Below are positions 1 through 9,774 of a stretch of DNA of 64,000 bases, in pieces. Under the pieces are notes generated by a model that saw nothing but the letters and a program-made list of their open reading frames with translations, was not told the DNA's origin and searched no databases. The stretch spans positions 2,739,455-2,803,454 of the forward strand of contig OZ036006.1 of NCBI GenBank assembly GCA_964035015.1. Direction: 5' to 3'. Numbering within the stretch: position 1 is the stretch's first letter; every line of letters begins with the position of its first letter. The stretch is from Corallium rubrum. Lineage: Eukaryota > Cnidaria > Anthozoa > Scleralcyonacea > Coralliidae. The translations under genes were made by a program, and so were the position numbers.

Positions 1-628
1 CAGTATTTCTTTAACACGAAAATCATCATGTAATCTTTCTCCCATCGTGTTCAGGGTTCGAATGAGGGTCTTTACAAAATATCGTTCGTTTATATTAGTT
101 CTGCGAGTCCGTCTAAAACAGGACCAAGTAAGACATCAAGAAATCCTGCACCTTTTTGAACCAGTATCTCCTTTTTTCTCATAAAACTACTTCGGGGACT
201 AGCCAAAGTTGATATGTCGTCGCTATAAGGCTTGACGTCTTCAAGCAAAGCAGGTGATAATTGATATTGCATTGACCAAAAGTTAAACATACAATCACAA
301 ATGCATCTAATTTGCTCGGGGCTTGCAGTCTCCAACAGAGCTCGCTGTTGAATAGGTTCACTTGTACATAAAAGTTCAAGAAACGGTTTGTGCTTTTTGA
401 TCAACATCTCTATTTGACAGTCAGTGTCTAAATGAGAAAAACGCTACCAAAATACACATTTTAAGAGGAGGAGGAGGAGGAGGAGGAAGAAGAGGAGGAG
501 GAGGAGGAGGAGAAAGAGGAGGAGGAGGAGGAGGAGGAGGAGAAGAGGAGGAGGAGGAGAAAGAGGAGGAGGAGGAGAAAGAGGAGGAGGAGGAGAAAGA
601 GGAGGAGGAGGAGGAGGAACAAATAAAT
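1..628 (-). repeat. Left arm of a large inverted duplication (Polinton-like locus)
   Basis: This segment is the reverse complement of 2091-2696. It carries the same 105-residue ORF, a polypurine (GGA-rich) tract at about 463-619, and the beginning of the 195-residue ORF. The 105-residue translations are identical in both arms. The arms differ mainly in length of the polypurine tract (about 157 bases here, about 136 on the right). The left arm runs off the window start, so its true end is unknown. The arms flank the ATPase ORF head to head. It could be a real foldback duplication, a long terminal inverted repeat, or an assembly join. Confidence 0.9.
90..407 (-). CDS. Small virion-type protein of Polinton/adintovirus, 105 aa (left copy)
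   Basis: Reads on the minus strand and is identical in sequence to the ORF at 2290-2607. The family signature I recognise is an N-terminal LELLC block, then LLETASPEQIRCIC, a basic middle, and a hydrophobic C-terminus ending in GLAELI. Small proteins of this layout sit beside the packaging ATPase in cnidarian Polintons/adintoviruses and have been compared with adenoviral core or membrane-active peptides. That comparison is family knowledge, not shown here. ATG at 405-407 is the only reasonable start. Perfect conservation between arms implies a recent duplication or an assembly artefact. Confidence 0.6.
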   Translation of the reverse strand: MLIKKHKPFLELLCTSEPIQQRALLETASPEQIRCICDCMFNFWSMQYQLSPALLEDVKPYSDDISTLASPRSSFMRKKEILVQKGAGFLDVLLGPVLDGLAELI

Positions 629-682
629 AATAAGACATTATCCAGAAATATTCATTCTGCTCATGCTGTTCAACGAGTGAAC

Positions 683-2010
683 ATGTCTTATGTTTGCAGC
701 ACTTGTGGAAAAACGTTTTCTACACTATTCAACATGCAACGCCATATTAAAAATTCCCATCAGGAAAGTAATACAGGGCATGTTTCCCCAGTTATCAATG
801 GAACAACAGTCATGCAGCATCCATTTACTTGCATTGTCGCAGGGTGTACTCAGAGTGGTAAAACAGTATGGGTAAAAACGCTGCTGGAAAACGCCCAAAC
901 TACGATTAATCCTCCTCCTGAACGACAATGGACAATGGACAATGGCAGCCCATGTATTTAGAAATGATCAAAAGAATACCAGGCATCGAATTCTATGAGG
1001 GTATACCTTCCGACATTGACTCTGATAATTTTCTTGAAGTCTCTCAACGTAACCTGATCGTCCTCGATGATCTCATGGATCAGTCAGGAAGAGATAAGCG
1101 TATTGCTAATTTATTTACTAAAGGAAGTCATCACAGGAATCTCTCCGTGATCTACATTGTTCAGAATATATTTCACCAAGGCAAAGAAACAAGAAACATC
1201 AGCCTCAACGCACACTATATCGTACTATTCAAGTCTCCGAGGGATAAGCAACAAATTTCTGTCTTGGCACGGCAGGTGAACCCAGGTCATGTCCATAAAT
1301 TTATGAAGAGTTACGAGGAAGCCACAACTCGTCCTCATGGTTATTTAATGCTTGATCTGAAACCGACCACGGACGACGATCATCGCCTCAAGACCAATGT
1401 TTTACCTGGAGAAAATAGCTCCAGCCTGCAGCAACAGCTGGGTAGTTTCATACAAAAGCAATCCTATCAATTACCTCCGATTGTTAATGCCATGTACAAT
1501 ACAGAACAAAAAATGCAAGATATTGTACAAGCGCCACAGTTAACACCTGAAGAAAAGAGCATACTTTACTCCAATCAGCTAGGACGTTTTCTGACGTTTC
1601 AAAACCAACTGCAAAATCAGTCTCAACCTCTGACTAATCTTCAAACTCAGAAAAATACGGAAAATTTTACACCGGAGATAAAGCAAGAAACTGACGATCT
1701 TCCGTGGGGTTTCCCTGCTACACCTAAAACCTATTTTGTAACACCGCCTCCTACCGTTGAACAACCGACGCTTAAACATAATTTCTTTCATAATTGGGAA
1801 AGCTCTTCGGATTGGAAAGAAAGCGACTTGGCAAAGATGACCCCAGATGATAGAGAAGAGTATGAACACCATCTAATGACGACTAGATCAAAATATTTAC
1901 CCATGACAAAAGAAGATGTATCACAATTATCATCAGAGGACAAGAAAGACTATCACGCTACCTTTAAAATAAAAACGCCTAAATATAATCTAAGAAGCAG
2001 ACCTTACTAA
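683..2010 (+). pseudogene. C2H2 zinc finger plus A32/FtsK-type packaging ATPase, frameshifted
   Basis: The first frame (ATG at 683, stop at 959-961) holds a C2H2 finger (CSTC...HIKNSH) followed by a Walker A motif GCTQSGKT at 842-865. The second frame continues from about 928 with Walker B LIVLDD at 1054-1071, then the FTKGSHHRN and IVQN blocks and LNAHYIVLF, typical of Polinton/adintovirus packaging ATPases that load DNA into capsids. The break lies in three adjacent copies of the 7-mer ACAATGG (925-945), which shift the frame. The rest of the 360-residue second frame is open to 2010, so the lesion looks recent, or it is an assembly error. Codon use and length otherwise look intact. Confidence 0.8.
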
Positions 2011-2098
2011 AACTTTTGATATGTATATGTTTGAACGAAAACCGAAATAAATATTTTTAAGCTAAATGCTTTTGTATGTATGTGTGTGTGTTTATTTG

Positions 2099-2234
2099 TT
2101 CCTCCTCCTCCTCCTCTTTCTCCTCCTCCTCCTCTTTCTCCTCCTCCTCCTCTTTCTCCTCCTCCTCCTCCTCCTCCTCCTCTTTCTCCTCCTCCTCCTC
2201 CTCCTCTTCTTCCTCCTCCTCCTCCTCCTCCTCT
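2099..2234 (+). repeat. Polypyrimidine CCT/CTTTCT tract upstream of the 105-aa ORF
   Basis: An almost pure C/T strand of about 136 bases made of CCT triplets punctuated by CTTTCT. Its mirror-like composition could form triplex DNA. It lies 55 bases upstream of the 105-aa ATG and its counterpart occupies 463-619 on the other arm. Whether it has a promoter role is unknown. Confidence 0.85.
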
Positions 2235-2289
2235 TAAAATGTGTATTTGGTAGCGTTTTCCTCATTTAGACACTGACTGTCAAATAGAG

Positions 2290-2607
2290 ATGTTGATCAA
2301 AAAGCACAAACCGTTTCTTGAACTTTTATGTACAAGTGAACCTATTCAACAGCGAGCTCTGTTGGAGACTGCAAGCCCCGAGCAAATTAGATGCATTTGT
2401 GATTGTATGTTTAACTTTTGGTCAATGCAATATCAATTATCACCTGCTTTGCTTGAAGACGTCAAGCCTTATAGCGACGACATATCAACTTTGGCTAGTC
2501 CCCGAAGTAGTTTTATGAGAAAAAAGGAGATACTGGTTCAAAAAGGTGCAGGATTTCTTGATGTCTTACTTGGTCCTGTTTTAGACGGACTCGCAGAACT
2601 AATATAA
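2290..2607 (+). CDS. Small virion-type protein of Polinton/adintovirus, 105 aa (right copy)
   Basis: Second, identical copy of the ORF at 90-407. It follows the ATPase ORF by 279 bases and precedes the 195-aa ORF by 44 bases, all on the same strand, which is the compact gene order expected of a Polinton/adintovirus late region. The C-terminal third is hydrophobic (LDVLLGPVLDGLAELI), compatible with membrane or capsid interaction. The exact function is not established from sequence. Confidence 0.65.
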   Translation: MLIKKHKPFLELLCTSEPIQQRALLETASPEQIRCICDCMFNFWSMQYQLSPALLEDVKPYSDDISTLASPRSSFMRKKEILVQKGAGFLDVLLGPVLDGLAELI

Positions 2608-2651
2608 ACGAACGATATTTTGTAAAGACCCTCATTCGAACCCTGAACACG

Positions 2652-3239
2652 ATGGGAGAAAGATTACATGATGATTTTCGTGTTAAAGAAATACTGTCAC
2701 ACTTTGACTATGGAGTCGATGAAGCGACAGCGTCTTCTTTGCTGAATAGTTTACTCGCGTCCTATGTCAACTTAACATGGAATCCCAAAGGAGAAATTGT
2801 GTATCAAGGAAGAACTATACCAAACACAAAAATAGCCGAATTGGTAGAATACTGCGTATCACCTTACGTCTCAGGAATTCCCGAACCAGCTGGTCTAAAT
2901 GTATTTGTAAAAGGACTCGCCGACATTAACATTGACAAAAACCTTATCGAAAATGTTCGAGTGCTGACAATGTTGGCGCAGGCAGAAGAAGAAACAGAAT
3001 CAGAGAGCGAAAACGAAGAAACTTCCTCCGAAGAAGATTCCGAACACGATAAAGATTACACCGAAATAGAATCAGAAAATTCTATAATTGACGAACCTGT
3101 TGATTGCGAACGTTGTCAGAATCCTGTTAATTTTACACATGTAATTGAGTGTCCTACGTGTTTGTGGAAATATTTTAACAAATGTGTTATTCGAAATCTG
3201 ATATGTAATGTTTGTGGGTACAGAATTCAAGACTCATGA
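2652..3239 (+). CDS. Zinc-ribbon protein of the Polinton-like element, 195 aa
   Basis: ATG at 2652 to stop at 3237-3239. The N-terminal half is a compact, mixed-charge domain with no motif I can name. Residues about 112-150 are a highly acidic low-complexity linker of Glu/Ser/Asp. The C-terminus has three CxxC-type pairs (CERC, CPTC, CNVC), as in a zinc ribbon or degenerate RING. A putative AATAAA polyadenylation signal lies at 3341-3346. By position it belongs to the viral-type cluster with the ATPase and the 105-aa protein. The first codons are also present, inverted, at the window start. Function unknown. Confidence 0.6.
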   Translation: MGERLHDDFRVKEILSHFDYGVDEATASSLLNSLLASYVNLTWNPKGEIVYQGRTIPNTKIAELVEYCVSPYVSGIPEPAGLNVFVKGLADINIDKNLIENVRVLTMLAQAEEETESESENEETSSEEDSEHDKDYTEIESENSIIDEPVDCERCQNPVNFTHVIECPTCLWKYFNKCVIRNLICNVCGYRIQDS

Positions 3240-4868
3240 TCCATGCCTTCGGATTATAAGATGTACTGTATGCCCATATGCTAGTGTTACCGATAGATCA
3301 CTAAATAATCAAGAGTTTTTTGTGTAAAGATATATTTCTCAATAAAATAGTTTAAATTCTGTATTACATGTACGTGTGTTGTTAATGACTTTCTCGCCTA
3401 GACTTGCCCAAGCATTAATACCTCTTCATGCCCCTTATTATCCCCCAAAAAACTCATGATCACCCCATAAATAATTACATATTCTACAGTATATGCAAAT
3501 CCGGTTATATTTAGGTCATTAGTAACTTTAACGAGCTTTCCCTTTTGTGCTCTGCACGTGCACTCAGGATAAATATGCAAATATCACATTTAGTAACAGA
3601 AAGCGTAGCAACGCTTTCAAAGTAATAAATCGCTTTGCCTTTATATTTCGACACTTAAAATCGTTCTTCTTACGGCTTCTCGAATTGATTCTTCATCCAA
3701 GGATTCGTATACTCTATATACTAGGGCTAGATAAGCGATAATTCAACCAAAACTGTTAACATTCATCTCTTCGTAAATAACACTCAGATTACTTAACCAA
3801 AAACCCGCTAAATTCCAGGTTTAAGATAAAAAATATAAAGTGTCTCTATCCATTTTCTGTTTCGTTCCTCTACAAACTAGGCCAAAGTAAAGGATAACTC
3901 TCTAAAATTGTTAACACCTATTGCCACAAAACGTGTATAAGACTGTTTGATCATTTAGGTTCTAACTAATATAATATTCAAAGTCTCCATATTATTCAAA
4001 TAATACAGCAGTTGTCTCTGCCAATTCAGACCCTTCGGGCGTCACACCGGGCGTCACACGGGGGCGTCACACCACCGGGCGTCACACCACCGGGCGTCAC
4101 ACGGGCGTCACACCGTGCATCATACCGTGCATCATACCGTGCATCATACCGTGCATCATACCGAATATTTAATGAGGCGGCATCCCTTTGAATGCTGTAT
4201 GGGGGGGGGGGGGGGGGTTATCTACTAACATTTCAACATAAGGACAGACTTTTTCGCAAGATTTGGTATATGTTTTACAACGAGAAATACTGATGTTTTA
4301 CAACAGTAAGCTCATTAAATCCTTTTCGAAAACTACTAAAATGTGCCGAAAGCCTACGAAAAGTATTAAAATACAAGCCGTTGAATTGCCGGCCTGGTAT
4401 TCACTTGTCAATTCAGCAAGTTGTCCCTTCTTCGTTTCGGCAACCAAAACAATTAAATATATGCAACAACAAAACCGAGTAACCAACCGACAGGAATTAA
4501 CAATATGACTGCTTTGTGTATTTATGTCTGTACCTTTTTTAACCTTTCAAAAAAGATTTGTTGTGTTAATCTTTGAAAATATCAGCGAGTCAAGGATTTT
4601 TTTCTTCATTTCCACGGGATATTTTATAAAGCCTGCGTCCGTAATCCAGTCAAAATCGCGGTCAGTGTTGTCTACCATGAGCAGAAGGACTCAAATTCGC
4701 CATTTGACGCCACGTTCAAATGGCCACACTTTTCATAACTCAAAGATAATAGGAGCAAGCGGTCCAGTTATATACAGGTCAGTGGTAAAACTCGATGTTT
4801 TCCTCGGCGCCAGTCAACAAGTGTATACTTTAACCCTTTACCGGGCAGATTACCAGGAGGTCTCCACT
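3240..4868. other. AT-rich stretch without a recognisable gene
   Basis: No ORF here resembles a known protein. It contains a short GC-rich tandem repeat (4034-4160), a G17 homopolymer near 4201-4217, and at about 4789-4835 a fragment matching the terminal part of the repeat at 61725-62570 (motif ending CAGTCAACAAGTGTATAC). It may be intronic to LRRC34 if that gene begins upstream. Confidence 0.5.
4034..4160. repeat. Short tandem repeat GGGCGTCACACC / GTGCATCATACC
   Basis: About five units of a 12-14-base GGCGTCACACC motif followed by four units of the related 12-mer GTGCATCATACC. The two halves look like the same repeat before and after C-to-T-type divergence. Confidence 0.85.
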
Positions 4869-4897
4869 TGACGAGTAAAATTGTCTGGCGTTAGCCA

Positions 4898-5744
4898 GAA
4901 ATCTCTACGAACAAACCACTGGAAGTACGTTGACGATGTCATAATTTCCGAGTCTCTATCTGTCCACGATCAATCGACTCTACAGTCTGACTTGGACGAG
5001 ATTCAACAATGGGCAGAGAGCAATGATATGCGATTGAACGTTAAGAAATGTGAGGAAATGACGATTAACTTCCTTCGCAAGAGTCCAGTTATTTCCCCTC
5101 TATACATCAATGGGACACCACTGGATGTTGTATCATCATTCAAGGTCCTTGGTATAACTCTCAATCATCAGTGACAACGTCGAGATGATAGTGAAGAAAG
5201 CATCTAAGCGCTTATATATCTTGCGTGTTTTGAAGCAAAGTGGAATCCCATCATCTGACCTCCTCCCGGTTTTCTTCGCACTAGTGCGGTCGATTCTCGA
5301 ATACGCATGCGTCGTCTGGCATACAAGTCTCCCAACCTATCTTTCCGTTACGATTGAACTTGTCCAGAAGCGTGCCCTACGTATACTATATCCAGGAACA
5401 CATTACGCTGATGCCCTTCGGAACGCTCAATGTCCTCGTCTAGACATTAGGACACAAGAACTGTGTACGAAGTCCTTCAAAAAGATAAGCGATTCTAGTA
5501 GCCGATTGCACCACTTACTGCCTCCGACCCGTGTAGCTGCTCACGGACGTGCGCTCCGCAATAAGGACTGTATTTCTCTTCCAAAGTGCCGGACTGATCG
5601 ATATAAACGTAGTTTTATCCCTGCCATGTCTTATGACGCAATGTCCAAGCGATAGTTTTACATATGTTAATAACTTTTGTAAACGCCGATATATTGTCTT
5701 TTTAATATCATCTTATATTCTTGCATGTACATAGTCTTTTATTA
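4898..5744 (+). pseudogene. LINE reverse-transcriptase C-terminal remnant (first part)
   Basis: The translation shows KYVDDVIISE (RT catalytic YxDD block), the thumb-region motif FKVLGITL, then, in another frame, KKASKRLYILRVLK and the LVRSILEYACVVWH motif typical of CR1/L2-like LINE RTs. A stop and one-base frame change near 5165-5175, plus missing residues between the two blocks, make it a pseudogene. The ORF remnant ends at 5655. The 3' UTR runs to 5744, where a Penelope-like element is inserted, and resumes at 8560. The 5' end abuts a short hairpin repeat at 4868-4899. Confidence 0.85.
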
Positions 5745-5829
5745 AAAGCTTCTAGGACAGCGTCGGCCACGGTTGAAATCCAAATATTACCAGGGTTAAG
5801 TCACGTTGGCCTGAAAAAAAGAGAAAAGT

Positions 5830-5869
5830 CTTCTCGACGTTTCGAGCGAAGGCCCTTCGTCAGGAGAAA
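5830..5869 (-). ncRNA. Hammerhead ribozyme motif in the Penelope terminal region (left end)
   Basis: Exact inverted counterpart of 8461-8500. On the minus strand it reads stem I TTTCTC, core CTGACGA, a short stem II, core GAAA, then C-GTC and the closing GAGAAG. Hammerhead motifs with a minimal stem III are established in Penelope-like terminal repeats. Activity is inferred, not shown. Confidence 0.75.
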
Positions 5870-6118
5870 TTAGTAAACAACTCACATGTGGTCACGCGTA
5901 TTTATAGCAGAGCTACAATGGGAATCACGTGAACACATGTAAGCCAATAAAAACAAAGTAAACAAATAAATTAATATGTAATTTTAGCCTGCGTGCAGGT
6001 GCTGACCCAATTTGTGGGTCAGCTACCTGCAAATAGGCAAAGAAACAGGTTATAAATTACTATTTAAATCATCGGAAAAAGGTTAAGGAAAAGGTGTGGA
6101 ATATGGTGGTGGAGTGAG

Positions 6119-7457
6119 CTAAATGAAAGAGAATCGCTCATTGAGGCCGTGAGGGTGAATGGTACCAAGTTTGTAAATGAGACGCATTTCTTGTTTACGA
6201 CGAGTATCGTTACAACCTGTAATGGGCTGAATGGCGCAGATTTTCATGTTGGAAAAGGAGTGGTTGGCACTGTTGAAGTGCCTGGCAACAGGTTTGTTTT
6301 GCACATTGTATTTGACATCACGAAGGTGTTCAACAAACCTGTCACCTAAACGTCTTCCAGTTTCTCCGATGTAAAGCATGGGACATTTACTGCAAGAGAT
6401 ACAGTAAATGAGGTTGGAGGAAGTGCAAGTGAAACTGGGGGTTATGTTGAACCTACATTTTGGAGCCGAAATTGAAATTGAGGAGTCTAAATATTTACAG
6501 GTGTTGCACCTACCACGACAGCAAGAGCTGGTGCCAACATGTGATACCAAGGCTTGCTGCAGTGAGCTGTGAACAACGTTTTCCCGGATGTTTTTGCTAT
6601 GCCGAAAAGATACTAGGGGTTTCTCAGAGAAAATGGAAGATGTTTCTGGGTCATTTTTAATGAGGTCGAAATTGCGGTTAATGATGTCCCTTACTTTGAA
6701 ATTGAAGGGATGAAAAGTGAGAACTAGAGGTACTTTTTCATTAGAAATGGTAGCCAAAGGTTCGCTTAAGGTGTCTGAACGGGAAATGTTGGAGACCTTG
6801 TGTAAGGCAGTGTCTAAGAGGTGGGAAGGATAACCGCGATTAACAAAAAAGTTTCTCATTTCCAAACATTTGGCATTGAAATCGTCATCTTCACTGCAGA
6901 GGCGGCGAAGACGAAGAAATTGAGAGAAAGGAATGGAAGTTTTGGTGTGTTTAGGATGATGAGAGGAGAAGAGGAGGTAGCTATGAGAGTCAGTGGTCTT
7001 GTAAAAGACAGAAGTGCTCAGCTTATTACCATTAATGGAGACAAGAATATCTAAGAACGACACACTAGTCTCACTGATCTCCCATGTGAACTGGAGTGCT
7101 GGGTGGAAGTCATTAACATAGTTAATGAAGCAAACCAGGTCAGCGCGCGAACATGATGCAGTGCCTAAGCAATCATCAATGAACCGACCATAGTAGTCAG
7201 GTAGGAAACCAGTGTATTGTTCAAAGATTTGTTTTTCCACATAACCAACAAATAAGTTGGCATAGTTAGGGCCCATTTTAGTACCCATGGCTACACCACT
7301 AACTTGTTGGTAATGCTCACCATCAAATGAAAAATTGTTGAGGGTGAGCACTAACTCAGCCAGGCGTAACAGAGTGGTGGTTGATGGCTCCTGAGTTGTG
7401 CGTTGATCAAAGAAATATTTAAGTGCTTGAAGACCATCGTGATGCGGGATGACAGAA
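6119..7457 (-). CDS. Penelope-like reverse transcriptase / GIY-YIG endonuclease, 5'-truncated
   Basis: An uninterrupted minus-strand frame runs from the copy junction (7457) to the stop at 6119. RT signatures are GTKMGPNYANLFVGYVE and FIDD, the catalytic Asp pair. After a Cys-rich linker (CCRGRCNTCKYLDS) comes a GIY-YIG-type nuclease: LIYCISC, MLYIGETGRRLGDRFVEH and ARHFN, used by this class to nick target DNA. The N-terminal half of the RT is missing because the copy is 5' truncated, so it cannot be autonomous. The intact frame suggests a fairly young insertion. A hammerhead motif lies downstream in its terminal region. Confidence 0.9.
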
Positions 7458-8211
7458 AAATGTTTGGAAATGAGAAACTTTTTTGTTAATCGCGGTTATC
7501 CTTCCCACCTCTTAGACACTGCCTTACACAAGGTCTCCAACATTTCCCGTTCAGACACCTTAAGCGAACCTTTGGCTACCATTTCTAATGAAAAAGTACC
7601 TCTAGTTCTCACTTTTCATCCCTTCAATTTCAAAGTAAGGGACATCATTAACCGCAATTTCGACCTCATTAAAAATGACCCAGAAACATCTTCCATTTTC
7701 TCTGAGAAACCCCTAGTATCTTTTCGGCATAGCAAAAACATCCGGGAAAACGTTGTTCACAGCTCACTGCAGCAAGCCTTGGTATCACATGTTGGCACCA
7801 GCTCTTTGCTGTCGTGGTAGGTGCAACACCTGTAAATATTTAGACTCCTCAATTTCAATTTCGGCTCCAAAATGTAGGTTCAACATAACCCCCAGTTTCA
7901 CTTGCACTTCCTCCAACCTCATTTACTGTATCTCTTGCAGTAAATGTCCCATGCTTTACATCGGAGAAACTGGAAGACGTTTAGGTGACAGGTTTGTTGA
8001 ACACCTTCGTGATGTCAAATACAATGTGCAAAACAAACCTGTTGCCAGGCACTTCAACAGTGCCAACCACTCCTTTTCCAACATGAAAATCTGTGCCATT
8101 CAGCCCATTACAGGTTGTAACGATACTCGTCGTAAACAAGAAATGCGTCTCATTTACAAACTTGGTACCATTCACCCTCACGGCCTCAATGAGCGATTCT
8201 CTTTCATTTAG
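7458..8211 (+). pseudogene. Second, shorter Penelope-like copy in inverted orientation
   Basis: Starts inside the same coding region (KCLEMRNFFVNRGYPSH) and repeats the linker and GIY-YIG region of the minus-strand copy almost base for base. One extra T near 7805 (CTCTTTGC against CTCTTGC in the partner) breaks the frame just before the CCRGRC motif. It contains no RT catalytic motif. Together with 5745-7457 it forms arms of about 1.1 kb of inverted repeat. Confidence 0.9.
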
Positions 8212-8460
8212 CTCACTCCACCACCATATTCCACACCTTTTCCTTAACCTTTTTCCGATGATTTAAATAGTAATTTATAACCTGTTTCTTTGCCTATTTG
8301 CAGGTAGCTGACCCACAAATTGGGTCAGCACCTGCACGCAGGCTAAAATTACATATTAATTTATTTGTTTACTTTGTTTTTATTGGCTTACATGTGTTCA
8401 CGTGATTCCCATTGTAGCTCTGCTATAAATACGCGTGACCACATGTGAGTTGTTTACTAA

Positions 8461-8500
8461 TTTCTCCTGACGAAGGGCCTTCGCTCGAAACGTCGAGAAG
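8461..8500 (+). ncRNA. Hammerhead ribozyme motif in the Penelope terminal region (right end)
   Basis: Stem I strands are TTTCTC (8461-8466) and GAGAAG (8495-8500), pairing over five Watson-Crick pairs plus one G.U. Core CTGACGA is at 8467-8473. Stem II is GGGC/GCTC (8475-8478 with 8483-8486) with loop CTTC and one extra A before it. Core GAAA is at 8487-8490, then C-GTC with a two-pair, loopless stem III and the predicted cleavage after C8494. Such minimal stem III forms usually act as dimers. Placement in a Penelope end fits established biology. Confidence 0.75.
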
Positions 8501-8559
8501 ATTTTTCTCTATTTTTCAGGCCAACGTGACTTAACCCTGGTAATATTAGTCTTTTATTA

Positions 8560-8690
8560 GTTGTTAGTCACTGTATAATGTACACATATCATAATTCATT
8601 TTGTAAATGCGAAGATATGTTAATAAACCATTCATTTCATTTCATTTCATTTCATTTCATTTCATTTCATTTCATTTCATTTCATTTCAG
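8560..8690 (+). mobile_element. LINE 3' UTR remainder and (ATTTC)n tail
   Basis: Continues the LINE 3' UTR interrupted at 5744: TTAGTCACTGTATAATGTAC, then an AATAAA-like stretch, then about ten TTTCA pentamers (8632-8688). The pentamer tail is the normal 3' end of CR1/L2-type LINE copies. Confidence 0.8.
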
Positions 8691-8754
8691 TAAAAGTAAT
8701 AATAAGTTGCCAAATGGCAACCATGCCCCAAGGGTGCAATTAAACTCATTTTAA

Positions 8755-9286
8755 AGGGTATTGGCAATAAAAATTAAGTTTATCTCATTTGAAAGAACTC
8801 GTCAACTAGTATAAGAAGACCTTTTACAATTTTTCCGTATCTGTTTTGGTTTTGGAAATATTTTGACTAAAGACAGCGTGCTGTCCGCCATCTTGGAATT
8901 ATTTTCGATATGCAAAATTATGCATGTGACGACATAACCAGGGTAAAGTGAAATTTTTATCTTGCCAACCTTATGACATGATGAGCTAGAAACTCGATTT
9001 TTTGTTGCGCTATTTTCATTTTAAATTGACCCACAACATTTAAAAAGCCTTCCGTGGAAATCTGGTCACCCAAGGAGTAGTTTCATCAGGTTTACCCTGC
9101 TTGTGACGTCACCAATTTCCTAGTTAATTAGACCCAATATTACTACAAGATGGCGGACAGCACGTTGTCTTTGGTTGAAATATTTTCAAAACTAAAACAA
9201 ATACGGAAAAATTGTAAAAGGTCTTCTTATACCATTTGACGAGTTCTTTCAAATGAGACAAACTTATTTTTTATTGCCAATACCCT
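8755..9286. mobile_element. TTAA-type MITE, copy 1
   Basis: About 532 bp with roughly 140-bp terminal inverted repeats beginning AGGGTATTGGCAATAAAAA. It is flanked by TTAA on the left (8751-8754) and TTAG on the right (9287-9290). A second copy lies at 16099-16631 with perfect TTAA flanks. The TTAA target is the hallmark of piggyBac-type transposases. No coding capacity remains. Confidence 0.85.
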
Positions 9287-9774
9287 TTAGAAACACAGGA
9301 TACGGTATATATTGTGCAGAAGCCAACAGTAATGATTACAACACACAAAATTCCATTTTCTGTCTGCAATCAGTATTTGGACGAAAATAGCAAAGATTAA
9401 GGACCCACGCTAGGTTTTGAACATACTTTTCTGTATTGATACCTTGAAAATAAATGTTGTAACTTGTCGGTTATATAAGCGATAATTTCACGCTGAGAAG
9501 ATGGAAAAAGCTATTCTAGACGTTCAAATTTTCAAATTTCCCGGGTCCCCCTACTCACGATCGGAAATCGCATAGAAATCGCCATTAAGCTGGTTTCATT
9601 TTCTTAGAAGAAGGTCATCCATTTCCGCTCAGCAACGCACAACCTCACTGTCAGTTTACGAAGCTGCATTTGCTGAACACATGTTAGCCATATCATGAGA
9701 GTCCGAGAGACGGTTGGAAGCCCCTGTGTTGGGGAATTCTTGGCGCCACCCCTGCAAAGTTGACTCAGGTTTAT

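Larger units (their letters stand above)
2091..2696 (+). repeat. Right arm of the inverted duplication
   Basis: Reverse complement of 1-628. Homology begins at TTTATTTGTTCC (2091) just inside the polypyrimidine tract and is still intact where the left arm leaves the window. The right arm carries the more complete gene order (105-aa ORF, then 195-aa ORF), so it is probably the ancestral side. Confidence 0.9.
5745..8546. mobile_element. Penelope-like element insertion with inverted copies and 13-bp TSD
   Basis: Exact 13-bp direct repeats TAGTCTTTTATTA flank the insert at 5732-5744 and 8547-8559. Inside are two head-to-head copies of one Penelope-like element: minus strand 5745-7457 and plus strand 7458-8546. 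Inverted terminal segments match (ATATTACCAGGGTTAAGTCA at 5781 and its complement ending at 8546). The left end has an extra 36 bases not mirrored on the right, resembling the asymmetric tail known for Penelope insertions. The element interrupts the 3' UTR of a LINE. Inverted, 5'-truncated partner copies are a known Penelope outcome. Confidence 0.9.

Noticed and set aside
6149-7054. Plus-strand ORFs opposite the Penelope RT
   Set aside because: Antisense shadows of the RT/GIY-YIG frame.
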